From Blautia sp. BIOML-A1 (GTDB lineage Bacteria; Bacillota; Clostridia; Lachnospirales; Lachnospiraceae): a stretch of 64,000 nucleotides of DNA. This document shows, piece after piece, positions 52,141-61,025 of the stretch (its first letter is position 1; each line of letters begins with the position of its first letter). The stretch is taken from contig NZ_WWVR01000010.1 in NCBI RefSeq assembly GCF_009883055.1, forward strand, positions 1 to 64,000, in the 5' to 3' direction. Both the position numbers and the translations under genes were made by a program. The notes beneath the pieces are model-generated. The model saw only the letters and a program-made list of their open reading frames with translations, did not search any database and was not told the origin of the DNA.

Positions 52141-53393
52141 TTTTCTTCTCCGTAATGTATCTCTACTTTTGAGTCCATATCATAAAAACCTACAGTATTC
52201 TGTTCAGAAACAACTGTAATATTACATGCATCATAGAGTCTGTGGAAAACTGTAAATTCTCCGTCCCTGTATCCGGTACAGCCAAATGCCAGCAGATATT
52301 CTCCGCCCTGAAGGAACATCTTCTGCGTAAAAGTTACGGTACAGGTATCGCCCTCATCAGAATGCTCAATATGCATCTTTTCAAACATGGTATTGGTTCC
52401 TGTGATCTCCGTACCCTTAATATCCTTGAAGGTATATGCCATGATCGGTTCCTGGATTGCTTCATGGAACACAACCTTCATGCGAATCTGGAAAGTACTT
52501 CCCTTCTCTATGGTATTGGTTGACCTTCCTTTGTCATCGATCACTGCAAAGTCTGTGATCTCAGCAAGCTTACTTCCATACTCCAGCATATTCGGATTGA
52601 CCTGGAACTCTTCGCTCCAGCTCTCCTTTGGTTTTTCCTCCTGAATCTGCTGTTTTGCAGGATCCTGTCCCACCAGAAGCTGCTTATACATATCAACCAT
52701 CTGCTTCGGTGAACCTTCCTCCAGCTTCACGCCTTTGTTCAGAAGTACAACCCTGTCACAGTATCTTGCGATACTGCTCAGATCATGACTTACAAAAAGG
52801 ATGGTCCTTCCCATCTTCTTAAATTCTTCAAACTTACGATAACATTTTGCCTGAAAAAAGACATCTCCTACAGAAAGTGCCTCATCTACGATCAGGATCT
52901 CCGGATCAATGTTGATCGCCACGGCAAAAGCCAGACGGACAAACATACCACTGGAATATGCCTTGACCGGCTGATGAACAAAATCACCGATGTCCGCAAA
53001 ATCCAGAATATCCTGCAGGCGTGCATCTATCTCCTCTCTGGAAAATCCCATCATGGTTCCATTGAGATAGACATTTTCAATTCCGGTATATTCCATATTA
53101 AATCCGGCTCCAAGTTCCAGAAGCGCAGAAATACGTCCATCTACCACAACTTCGCCGCCGGTTGGATTCAGTACACCGGTGATGATCTTAAGAATTGTGG
53201 ATTTACCGGAACCATTGGTTCCGATAATCCCCACAGTCTCTCCTCTTTTTACTTCAAAACTCACATCCCGCAGTGCATAATGCTCCCGCACCGGAACCTT
53301 AAATCCCAGTGCCTCCTTCAGACGGTCTGAGGGTTTGTTATATAATTTGTACATCTTATCCAGATGCTTTACCTGAATTGCAAATTCACTCAT
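52137..53393 (-). CDS. wzt: Polysaccharide ABC exporter ATPase with C-terminal glycan-binding domain (Wzt type)
   Basis: A protein of 418 residues from ATG 53393 (GGAGAGT 5 bases upstream; the longer frame would overlap wzm). The ATPase part (about 1-245) has Walker A GTNGSGKST, signature YSSGM, and Walker B EILIVDEALSVGD. Residues about 270-410 form a beta-sandwich like the Wzt C-terminal domain of E. coli O8/O9a, which reads the capped end of the finished polymer before export. Next gene is the WbdD-like protein, overlapping by 4 bases, which fits that logic. Confidence 0.9.
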   Translation of the reverse strand: MSEFAIQVKHLDKMYKLYNKPSDRLKEALGFKVPVREHYALRDVSFEVKRGETVGIIGTNGSGKSTILKIITGVLNPTGGEVVVDGRISALLELGAGFNMEYTGIENVYLNGTMMGFSREEIDARLQDILDFADIGDFVHQPVKAYSSGMFVRLAFAVAINIDPEILIVDEALSVGDVFFQAKCYRKFEEFKKMGRTILFVSHDLSSIARYCDRVVLLNKGVKLEEGSPKQMVDMYKQLLVGQDPAKQQIQEEKPKESWSEEFQVNPNMLEYGSKLAEITDFAVIDDKGRSTNTIEKGSTFQIRMKVVFHEAIQEPIMAYTFKDIKGTEITGTNTMFEKMHIEHSDEGDTCTVTFTQKMFLQGGEYLLAFGCTGYRDGEFTVFHRLYDACNITVVSEQNTVGFYDMDSKVEIHYGEEK

Positions 53394-53406
53394 TCTACTC
53401 TCCACA

Positions 53407-54213
53407 TTACAGTACATCCGCAAAATGTACCTGAAGTTTTTTGAACAGTCTGGTTCCGAAAATAAATACTGCCGCTGTAAACACCCAGAAATAAAGTGTC
53501 AGCACCGGATGCTCCCAGATTGCTACCTTGCCGATAAGAGAATCCCGGTATCCCTGAACGATATAAAACAGCGGATTCAATTTCAGTATCTTCTGAAGGA
53601 TCCCGCCCAGTCCAAGATCATTGAAATCCCACATGATCGGAGTCACCCAGACTCCCACCTGAAGGGCAATGTTGATGATCTGACTCAGATCGCGAAAGAA
53701 AACAACTGCCGCACTCGTCATATAAGTCAGTGCAAGGATCAACATAAAAATACAGAAGCTGTAATAAATAAGCTGCAGTGCATAAAGGCTCGGCGGATAG
53801 CCCATAAAGGTATAGATCACCAGCAGGATCACAACAAAAAAGGCATGTACAAACACTGCTGAGAATACTTTGACTACCGGCAGAATGCGGATATTAAACA
53901 CCACCTTCTTGACCAGATAATTGTATTCCAGAAGTGCATTTGTTCCTCCTGTGAGTCCCTCCTGAAAGAAAAACCATGGAATCAGACCTGCGATCAGCCA
54001 GAGCACAAACGGAACGCCTTTGTCCGATCCGTTTCTGAGCGCCAGCCCAAACACAAACCAGTATACGCAGATCGTAACGATCGGCTGGATGAATGCCCAG
54101 ACCGTTCCAAAATAGGAACCGGCATATTTAGTTTTGAAATCATTTTTTGCCAGAGAAAAGACTAATCTTCTGTTTTTGTAGATTTCTCCGGGCAGCCAGG
54201 TATTTTTATTCAA
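53407..54213 (-). CDS. wzm: Polysaccharide ABC exporter permease (Wzm/TagG type)
   Basis: A protein of 268 residues with six predicted membrane helices and the ABC-2 permease pattern (FKTKYAGSYFGTVWAFIQPI at the start, FGLALRNG, LNPLFYIVQGYRD near the end). Forms the channel with Wzt to export the lipid-linked polymer. The start overlaps the rfbC stop by 4 bases, and the stop is 13 bases before wzt. Confidence 0.92.
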   Translation of the reverse strand: MNKNTWLPGEIYKNRRLVFSLAKNDFKTKYAGSYFGTVWAFIQPIVTICVYWFVFGLALRNGSDKGVPFVLWLIAGLIPWFFFQEGLTGGTNALLEYNYLVKKVVFNIRILPVVKVFSAVFVHAFFVVILLVIYTFMGYPPSLYALQLIYYSFCIFMLILALTYMTSAAVVFFRDLSQIINIALQVGVWVTPIMWDFNDLGLGGILQKILKLNPLFYIVQGYRDSLIGKVAIWEHPVLTLYFWVFTAAVFIFGTRLFKKLQVHFADVL

Positions 54214-54779
54214 TCCTTTTTACTCCTGTTTGCAGTGTATTCCTTGAGGCCTCCCCACTTCTGATCTTTCTCGGAAAGGATCAGTTCCATGTCCTCCGGG
54301 ATTGGCCACTGTACACCGATATCCGGGTCATTGTAAGCAAGACCGCCCTCATCGTTCGGATGATAGAAATCTGTACATTTGTAAGCAAACTCTGCAGTAT
54401 CAGAAAGAACTACAAATCCATGTGCAAAATTCTTCGGAATAAAGAACTGCTTCTTGTTCTCGGCAGACAGAACCACACCGTACCACTGTCCATAAGTTTC
54501 TGAACCTTCTCTTAAATCTACCGCAACATCAAAAACTTCTCCGCTCACAACACGTACAAGCTTATCCTGCGGATAATTGATCTGAAAATGAAGTCCGCGA
54601 AGGACACCTCTTCTGGAACTGGACTGGTTGTCCTGAACAAATTCCATGTCAATCCCTGCTGCCTTATAATCATTGTAATTATATGTTTCCATAAAATAAC
54701 CACGTTCATCTCCGAATACGGTCGGTGTGATAACCTTCAGTCCTTCGATATGACAGGTTTCTACTGTGATCTTACCCAT
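54210..54779 (-). CDS. rfbC: dTDP-4-dehydrorhamnose 3,5-epimerase
   Basis: A protein of 189 residues. Cupin epimerase motifs YFMETYN, QDNQSSSRRGVLRGLHFQ with the catalytic His, and FAHGFVVLSD are present. Third enzyme of dTDP-L-rhamnose synthesis. Starts one base after the rfbA stop and overlaps wzm by 4 bases. Confidence 0.96.
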   Translation of the reverse strand: MGKITVETCHIEGLKVITPTVFGDERGYFMETYNYNDYKAAGIDMEFVQDNQSSSRRGVLRGLHFQINYPQDKLVRVVSGEVFDVAVDLREGSETYGQWYGVVLSAENKKQFFIPKNFAHGFVVLSDTAEFAYKCTDFYHPNDEGGLAYNDPDIGVQWPIPEDMELILSEKDQKWGGLKEYTANRSKKD

Positions 54780-54780
54780 T

Positions 54781-55659
54781 TTATAATCCCTCCGCTACTT
54801 CGATCAGATATTTTCCATAGGCAGTCTTGAGAAGTGGCTGCGCCAGCTCAACAAGCTGCTCCTTTGTGATAAATCCACGTTTGTACGCAATCTCTTCAAT
54901 GCAGGAAATATAAAGTCCCTGACGTTTCTGGAATGCTGCAACAAAATCAGCTGCATCCAGAAGAGAATCATGATTTCCGGTATCCAGCCACGCAAAGCCG
55001 CGTCCAAGAGTCTCCACCTTAAGAGTTCCTCTTCTCAGATATTCATTGTTGATGCTGGTGATCTCAATCTCGCCTCTTGCAGACGGTTTTACATTTTTGG
55101 CAATCTCTACAACATCATTGTCATAGAAGTAGAGTCCCGGAACTGCATAATTTGACTTCGGATGCTCCGGTTTTTCTTCGATGGAAAGTGCCTTTCCATT
55201 TTCATCAAATTCTACGACACCATATTCTCTTGGATCCCTTACATAATATCCAAAAATAGTTGCTCCCTTTTCCTCTTCTGTGCGTTTATATGCATTCAGA
55301 AGCACTCTTGAAAAGCTCTGTCCGTAGAAAATATTGTCTCCCAGAACAAGTGCTACAGCATCATCACCGATAAAGTCAGCACCGATGATAAAGGCATCTG
55401 CCAGTCCCCGCGGCTGTTCCTGTACTGCGTACTCAAATCTCATTCCCAGCTGACTTCCATCTCCCAGAAGTTCACGGAATACCGGAAGATCTCTCGGTGT
55501 GGAAATGATCAGAATCTCACGGATGCCAGAAAGCATCAGCGTGGAAAGTGGATAGTAGATCATCGGCTTGTCATATACCGGCATGATCTGCTTGGAAATT
55601 GCCTTGGTCAGCGGATATAATCTGGTTCCTGAACCGCCTGCTAAAATAATACCTTTCAT
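54781..55659 (-). CDS. rfbA: Glucose-1-phosphate thymidylyltransferase
   Basis: A protein of 292 residues. [18 protein letters not shown] at the N-terminus, the [10 protein letters not shown] motif, and [18 protein letters not shown] are diagnostic. Makes dTDP-glucose, the entry to both the rhamnose and amino-sugar branches. Directly followed by rfbC. Confidence 0.97.
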   Translation of the reverse strand: MKGIILAGGSGTRLYPLTKAISKQIMPVYDKPMIYYPLSTLMLSGIREILIISTPRDLPVFRELLGDGSQLGMRFEYAVQEQPRGLADAFIIGADFIGDDAVALVLGDNIFYGQSFSRVLLNAYKRTEEEKGATIFGYYVRDPREYGVVEFDENGKALSIEEKPEHPKSNYAVPGLYFYDNDVVEIAKNVKPSARGEIEITSINNEYLRRGTLKVETLGRGFAWLDTGNHDSLLDAADFVAAFQKRQGLYISCIEEIAYKRGFITKEQLVELAQPLLKTAYGKYLIEVAEGL

Positions 55660-55690
55660 GGATTGCCCTCCTTTTGTTTACATATCTACT

Positions 55691-56947
55691 CTAATAATTT
55701 TTACGATGAAGCAGGATCAGAAGAATGACCAGAAGCACTCCCATTCCGGCCATCACTCCGAGAAGGATTTTGGATGTCATGGAAAATCCTTTTGTTTCAT
55801 TCTGTATTTCTGATACTGCGTTTTCTGTCTGTTCTCCTACCGGAGTTTCTTCGGTTACTTCTTCCTGTACAGGTGCTTCTGTTGGTGCAGGTGTCGGATC
55901 TGCTTCCATCACATAGCCAACATATTGACCATTGTAATAATAACGGTTCATGGTCCTGCCGTTTTTGTCTGTGCTTTCTGTCGTCAGATCATTAACCGTG
56001 ACTCCCTTAGGTACAGACATCTTTGTACCATTCACATCAATCGTATCGAAATTATTGAACGCATAGTCAAACAACGCTGTACTGTCTGTACAGTTGATTC
56101 CCAGATCAACCGTCCTCATAGTCACCGCAATGTATGTCCTGCCGTTTCTTTCTGCCGCAACAACCAGAGTATGCTGTGCTTCATTGGCAAAACCGGTCTT
56201 TCCACCGATGCAGCCTTCATAATAAAGATCTGATTCTTTTGCCATAAGCGGCATATGAGTATGCATTGGTCTTGCCTCACTTAAGTTTGTTGCCGGAATT
56301 GTATAGCCAACACTTTCAATCACTTTCCGGAACCTTGCATTCTTAAGACCAGCCTTCATGATCTTTGCAAGGTCAAGTGCACTGGTATAATGATTTTCAT
56401 CCGGCAGGCCACTGGCATTTACAAAATGTGTATGCGTACAGCCAAGTTCTTTGGCTTTCTGATTCATCATATCGACAAAATTGGCCTCTGTACCGCCGAC
56501 ATATTCTGCAATCTGGGCACAAACCTCATTCGCGGACTTGATATAGGCAGCAAACCAGCAGTCCTTCATCGTCATCTGCTCGCCCAGCTGGGCATTGATA
56601 TTACTGCTGTCCCAGGTCACATCACGAATTCCCGTCTCTGTAAATGTCACGACATCTTTCGGCGAACTGTTCTCAATTGCTACCAGAAGTGTCATCAGTT
56701 TCGTTGTACTTGCAGGATACCGGCATTCATTCATTCCCTTGTCATAGAGAACTGCTCCTGTATCTGCATCGATCAGAACCGCTGCCTCAGAAGTGGTCTG
56801 TGGCCCTGCCGGCCAGCTCTGGATATTGTTGGTTGCGACTGCTGCCGGAGTACCGTTTGCAGTAACGGCAGCTGCCTGTACCTGTGCAGAAAACGCCAGA
56901 ATCAAAGCACTTCCCAACGCAGCTATCTGGCATATTCTTTTTTTCAT
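55691..56947 (-). CDS. dacA: D-alanyl-D-alanine carboxypeptidase, PBP5 type, catalytically intact
   Basis: A protein of 418 residues with a signal peptide (cleavage near VQA-AAV), S11 peptidase domain with S80-T-T-K83, S138-A-N140 and K250-T-G252, a beta domain, a Pro/Glu-rich stretch, and a C-terminal membrane helix (about 390-412). Trims terminal D-Ala from peptidoglycan peptides. It lies within the glycan operon, 31 bases after the rfbA start region and 14 bases before the aminotransferase gene. It is a paralogue of the motif-deficient protein at 40340. Confidence 0.93.
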   Translation of the reverse strand: MKKRICQIAALGSALILAFSAQVQAAAVTANGTPAAVATNNIQSWPAGPQTTSEAAVLIDADTGAVLYDKGMNECRYPASTTKLMTLLVAIENSSPKDVVTFTETGIRDVTWDSSNINAQLGEQMTMKDCWFAAYIKSANEVCAQIAEYVGGTEANFVDMMNQKAKELGCTHTHFVNASGLPDENHYTSALDLAKIMKAGLKNARFRKVIESVGYTIPATNLSEARPMHTHMPLMAKESDLYYEGCIGGKTGFANEAQHTLVVAAERNGRTYIAVTMRTVDLGINCTDSTALFDYAFNNFDTIDVNGTKMSVPKGVTVNDLTTESTDKNGRTMNRYYYNGQYVGYVMEADPTPAPTEAPVQEEVTEETPVGEQTENAVSEIQNETKGFSMTSKILLGVMAGMGVLLVILLILLHRKNY

Positions 56948-56961
56948 TGTATTACCTCCGT

Positions 56962-58089
56962 CTAAAACTCAAACTGCTGTATCTTTTCTACAATGTATTC
57001 CATATCTGTTTCGGAAAGATCATAAAACATCGGAAGCCGTACCAGACGTTCACTCTCTTTTGTCGTATAAACATCCTCGCCGCAGAATCTGCCGAACTTC
57101 TCTCCCGCCGGTGAACTGTGCAGCGGAACATAATGAAATGCAGCACAGATGCCATTCTCTTTAAGGTAAGCGATCAACCGGCTTCTGACAGACAGATCTC
57201 TGACCTTAATGTAGTACATATGTGCATTGTGTACACAGCCTTCCGGCACAAACGGACGCTGGAGCTTGCCCGCATCCTCAAGATTCTTGAGATTTGTATG
57301 ATAATAATCGTAGATCTCATGACGCTTGTGATTGATTTTTTCACATTCTTCAAGCTGTGCATAAAGATAAGCGGCATTCATCTCGCTCGGCAGATAAGAA
57401 GAACCATAATCGATCCAGCGGTATTTATCTACCTGACCACGGAAAAATTTACTTCTATCTGTTCCCTTTTCACGGAGGATCTCTGCCTTTTCCTGATATT
57501 CGCTCTTCTGGAAAACAAGGGCTCCACCCTCGCCCATTGTGTAATTCTTGGTCTCATGGAAGCTGTAGCAGCCAAAATCTCCAATTGTTCCAAGTGCCCT
57601 GCCATGGTAATATGCCTCCACACCCTGTGCGGCATCCTCAACAACCTTGAGATCATACTTCTCTGCCAGTTCCATGATTTTGTTCATCTCACATCCCACA
57701 CCTGCATAATGAACAGGAACGATTGCTTTTGTTTTGTCTGTGATCGCCTGCTCGATCAGATTTTCATCAATGTTCATAGTGTCCGGACGAATATCTGTAA
57801 AAACAATCCTTGCTCCTCGAAGAACAAAGGCATCCGCAGTAGAAACAAAGGTATAGGATGGCATGATAACCTCATCCCCCGGCTGGATATCGCTGAGGAA
57901 GGCTGCCATCTCCAGTGCATGTGTACAGGATGTTGTGAGAAACACCTGATTCACATCAAACCGTTTCCTCATCCACTCTGAGCAGAGCTTTGTATATTTA
58001 CCATCTCCGCAAAGCATTCCCTGTGCCACTGCATCCTGGATATATTTTAATTCATTTCCGACAATTGCCGGCCTGTTAAAATCTATCAT
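56962..58089 (-). CDS. wecE: DegT/DnrJ-family aminotransferase, WecE (RffA)-like
   Basis: A protein of 375 residues that is expected to convert dTDP-4-keto-6-deoxyglucose to dTDP-4-amino-4,6-dideoxygalactose using PLP. The N-terminus FNRPAIVGNELKYIQDA closely follows the E. coli WecE pattern, PLP Lys181 lies in FHETKNYTMGEGGA, and DAAQGVEAYYHGRALGT precedes it. The keto-sugar substrate is supplied by the rfbA/rfbB products, shared with rhamnose synthesis. The exact product (4-amino-4,6-dideoxy-galactose or -glucose) is inferred. Confidence 0.87.
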   Translation of the reverse strand: MIDFNRPAIVGNELKYIQDAVAQGMLCGDGKYTKLCSEWMRKRFDVNQVFLTTSCTHALEMAAFLSDIQPGDEVIMPSYTFVSTADAFVLRGARIVFTDIRPDTMNIDENLIEQAITDKTKAIVPVHYAGVGCEMNKIMELAEKYDLKVVEDAAQGVEAYYHGRALGTIGDFGCYSFHETKNYTMGEGGALVFQKSEYQEKAEILREKGTDRSKFFRGQVDKYRWIDYGSSYLPSEMNAAYLYAQLEECEKINHKRHEIYDYYHTNLKNLEDAGKLQRPFVPEGCVHNAHMYYIKVRDLSVRSRLIAYLKENGICAAFHYVPLHSSPAGEKFGRFCGEDVYTTKESERLVRLPMFYDLSETDMEYIVEKIQQFEF

Positions 58090-58133
58090 ATTCTGTATCT
58101 TACCTCTCTTCCTTCTCTGATGTGTTCTTCGCG

Positions 58134-59072
58134 TTACTGTTCACTCCGTTCACAGATATTCTCCTTATCCCGGATCACATACTGTGGAGTCTTATTGATA
58201 TTCAGCATCAGCTTTCCAAGATATTCTCCTATGATTCCAAGCATCAGGAAGGTAATCCCAAACAATACCAGCATCGCACACATCAAAGAGGACCATCCGA
58301 TCGCAATTGTCGGGTCCAGCAGCTTACGGACAAGCACCACAACTGCCCCGATAAATCCGGCTGCTGAGAATAATGTTCCAAAAAACGTGGATACCCGAAG
58401 AGGAATCACTGTAAAATTCAGACAGGAAAGAAAAAGATTCAGTCCCTTGCGGAAATTATAATTCGATGTTCCTACCTCTCGCTCAAAATGTTCAATCTCA
58501 ATATTTGCAATGTTATGGGTCGTACGGAAAAACAACACCTGCAAAAAGATATTGTATCCGTCATATTTTATAATCTCATCCCTCACATAGCGTCTGCAAC
58601 ACCAGAAACTGCTCATCTGGATATCCTTCGGACGGTCCAGAAGATGCCACAATAAGAAACGGCTGACTGCTCCTGTCAGATTCTTGAATGCTGAAAATTT
58701 TCTCTGTTTGAACACACCGAATACAATATCATATCCCTCCCGGATCTTATCCAGAAAAAGCGGAATCTGTGACGGATGGTTCTGCATATCATCGTCCATT
58801 CCGATGATCAGATCACCCTCTATATAATTCATAGCCGCCATGATCGCGTTATGCTGTCCAAAATTCTTCGCAAGATTGATTCCCTTGACATTTGAGTATT
58901 TTTCTGCCAGTGCATGGATCGCATTCCATGTTCCATCTCTGGAATAGTCGTTGACCAGCACAAATTCACACTCGTAGTCCTTTAATTTTTCAAATTCCTC
59001 TATTGCCAATTCTACCACTTTTCCAATGGTATGTTCCGAATTATAGCATGGTATGACAATGGATACCAGCAT
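58134..59072 (-). CDS. Polyprenyl-phosphate glycosyltransferase, ArnC/GtrB/DPM1-like
   Basis: A protein of 312 residues. GT2 domain with VSIVIPCYNSEHTIGKVVEL, INLAKNFGQHNAIMAAMNYI and GMDDDMQNHPSQIP, followed by two C-terminal membrane helices (about 225-290). Enzymes of this kind load a single sugar on undecaprenyl phosphate. Its place between the WecE-like aminotransferase and the SMR pair suggests that the sugar is the 4-amino-dideoxyhexose. It follows the SMR gene by 20 bases. Confidence 0.88.
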   Translation of the reverse strand: MLVSIVIPCYNSEHTIGKVVELAIEEFEKLKDYECEFVLVNDYSRDGTWNAIHALAEKYSNVKGINLAKNFGQHNAIMAAMNYIEGDLIIGMDDDMQNHPSQIPLFLDKIREGYDIVFGVFKQRKFSAFKNLTGAVSRFLLWHLLDRPKDIQMSSFWCCRRYVRDEIIKYDGYNIFLQVLFFRTTHNIANIEIEHFEREVGTSNYNFRKGLNLFLSCLNFTVIPLRVSTFFGTLFSAAGFIGAVVVLVRKLLDPTIAIGWSSLMCAMLVLFGITFLMLGIIGEYLGKLMLNINKTPQYVIRDKENICERSEQ

Positions 59073-59092
59073 GTCCTATATCCCTCATTTCT

Positions 59093-59443
59093 CTATATCT
59101 TGTTAAATATAATAACGCCTGCCAGAATCAGTGCAAATCCCGCAAGCTTTCTTTTGGTAAATTTCTCTTTCAGGAAAAAATATCCCATCACCGATACAAA
59201 AATATATCCTGTTGATTCCAGAATTGGTGACATGGAAAGCGGTACATACTTCAGCGCCAGCATCGTGAGGATCACAGAACAGAAAAACATTCCGTATGCC
59301 CCGATCACCAGCGGATTCAAATATTCCTTCAGCGAACTTTCGTAAGTTCTGTCAGCTGCCTTCTTCAGTAAAATCTGTGAAACGGATGAAATAAACACAG
59401 AAAAAAGCAAAATGCAGACAGATATCTCCAGACGACTCATCAA
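59093..59443 (-). CDS. SMR/EamA-type small membrane protein, ArnE/F-like subunit 1
   Basis: A protein of 116 residues with four membrane helices. MSPILESTGYIFVSVMGYFF with a membrane Glu, then FLKEKFTKRKLAGFALILAG, is the DMT/SMR pattern. ArnE/ArnF flip lipid-linked aminoarabinose across the membrane as a pair; two such genes here overlap by 4 bases. Function as a lipid-P-sugar flippase is inferred from the pairing and context; drug efflux is the alternative. Confidence 0.75.
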   Translation of the reverse strand: MMSRLEISVCILLFSVFISSVSQILLKKAADRTYESSLKEYLNPLVIGAYGMFFCSVILTMLALKYVPLSMSPILESTGYIFVSVMGYFFLKEKFTKRKLAGFALILAGVIIFNKI

Positions 59444-59820
59444 TGCTCACCGCCTTTCTCTCTGTCTTCTCCTGTCACAAGATAAATACCGACAAAGATG
59501 ATGGCTGCACCTGCGATCATATTCCAGGTAACCTTCTCACCAAAAATCAATGCTCCCCATATAATTCCCCATATCAGTGTAACCGGTCGGTTGGCATAGG
59601 CCACTGTCAGCGGCATTCTCTTGAGAATCTGCTGCCAGATGATCGCATATCCAAACATAATTACAAAAACAAGCCCGAACCAGAAAATAAACTCTATGGA
59701 AAAGATATTTCCTGTATATCGGGATGCCATTTTGGAGCAGACTCCACTCAGAGAACTGAACAGAAGGCTGATATGAAGCATCAGAAAAATACTTTTTTTT
59801 GAACTAATGTAATTTCTCAT
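59440..59820 (-). CDS. SMR/EamA-type small membrane protein, ArnE/F-like subunit 2
   Basis: A protein of 126 residues with four membrane helices and a short charged C-terminal tail (GEDREKGGEH). VAYANRPVTLIWGIIWGALI and FGEKVTWNMIAGAAIIFVGI fit the family. The stop overlaps the partner start (ATGA), so translation is coupled and a heterodimer is likely. The neighbours are the ATP-grasp ligase upstream and the ArnC-like GT2 downstream. Confidence 0.75.
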   Translation of the reverse strand: MRNYISSKKSIFLMLHISLLFSSLSGVCSKMASRYTGNIFSIEFIFWFGLVFVIMFGYAIIWQQILKRMPLTVAYANRPVTLIWGIIWGALIFGEKVTWNMIAGAAIIFVGIYLVTGEDREKGGEH

Positions 59821-59835
59821 GTTATTCTCTCACAA

Positions 59836-61023
59836 TCATACCGTAAATTCAATGTTTATTTTCGACAAAATCTCTTCCAGACGTTTCTCACATGCTGCAA
59901 GACTTTCTCCGCGAAGAATCACCTGTCCCAGGCGATCTCTGCCATTTGTATAGTGATGGACTTCATCTCCCGGCACAATATTAAATGACAGATCCACGAT
60001 GTCTGCTGCCGGTTTATTCGCATTGTGAATTGCCTTTACAATTCCATCTTTATCCGAAAGTAAGGTTCTGGAAAGATTTGCCGTACCGGAAATTTTGTCA
60101 CGGAACATCTCCTGCACATCCATACCGAGAGCCAGACGAACGATTGCTTCATAATAATTGATTCCATAGTAAATGCTGACCATCTCCGGCAGGCAGGTTC
60201 CCCCGGCTCTTCCGGTGATCTCGATCACATAAATCTTCCCGTTTTTTTCTATCAGATCACAGTTGACCGGACAATTATCAAGACCCGCAGCACGAATTGC
60301 CAGTTTAACCTGATCTTCCACCTCTCTTCCCAGTTCATTCTGTTTCTTATATGGAACAGAATGACCGATCGGAGTTGGCACATAGCTCTGAAAAGCCTCA
60401 ATATTATTCGGCAGGCAATACAAAAGTCGACCGTTCTGTATCATAGCCTCGCATCCAAGCACCTGCCCCTCGATAAATTCTTCAACCAGACAGTAATCTT
60501 TCCGGGTTGCTTCCATGGTCTTATTATAATAGAAGAAAGTCTCCTCACGGGTATTGCAGCGAAAAATTCCTCTGCTCCCCATAAGATCTACTGCCTTAAG
60601 CACAACCGGAAATTCCAGTTTTTCCAGTGCCTCTTCTAACTCCTCCAGACTGTGGATGCAGATATGTCTCGCACAGCGCACACCACCAGCCATAAAGGCT
60701 TCCTTCATTTTGAATTTGTCGTTGCTGATATCTGCTGACTTGGCTGAAGGACCGATCAGTCCCATTTGTTCACAGGTATATCCCAGTGCACGAACGCCTG
60801 CATCCAGACAGCAGGTTGCGATTCCGTCAATTTCTTTTTCCTGTGCTGCCTTTAGAATTGCCTCGGGACTGGTAATATCTGCATATACACTCTCATCAGC
60901 CACTGCAAACCCCGGCCAGTCTCCCGGCGTACTTGCTGCTACAGTCGATACCCCCAGCTGTCTGGCGGCTTCATAAAGAGGGAGCTGAGAATAACTTGCC
61001 CCCAGAATCATTAATTTCTGCAT
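59836..61023 (-). CDS. ATP-grasp ligase (carboxylate-amine ligase type)
   Basis: A protein of 395 residues. N-terminal pre-ATP-grasp fold (KLMILGASYSQLPLYEAARQ), then the ATP-grasp core with FPVVLKAVDLMGSRGIFRCN, LVEEFIEGQVLGCEAM and the metal-binding VIEITGRAGGTC. Such enzymes join a carboxylate, often of an amino acid, to an amine through an acyl phosphate. In this operon the amine may be the 4-amino-sugar or its carrier (inference). It starts 2 bases after the stop of the larger ATP-grasp/PLP fusion, so the two are probably co-produced. Confidence 0.82.
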   Translation of the reverse strand: MQKLMILGASYSQLPLYEAARQLGVSTVAASTPGDWPGFAVADESVYADITSPEAILKAAQEKEIDGIATCCLDAGVRALGYTCEQMGLIGPSAKSADISNDKFKMKEAFMAGGVRCARHICIHSLEELEEALEKLEFPVVLKAVDLMGSRGIFRCNTREETFFYYNKTMEATRKDYCLVEEFIEGQVLGCEAMIQNGRLLYCLPNNIEAFQSYVPTPIGHSVPYKKQNELGREVEDQVKLAIRAAGLDNCPVNCDLIEKNGKIYVIEITGRAGGTCLPEMVSIYYGINYYEAIVRLALGMDVQEMFRDKISGTANLSRTLLSDKDGIVKAIHNANKPAADIVDLSFNIVPGDEVHHYTNGRDRLGQVILRGESLAACEKRLEEILSKINIEFTV

Positions 61024-61025
61024 TT

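Noticed and set aside
59093-59820. SMR pair as a drug-efflux system
   Set aside because: Possible, but the position between the ATP-grasp ligase and the ArnC-like GT2 favours a lipid-P-sugar flippase; efflux is kept as the alternative.
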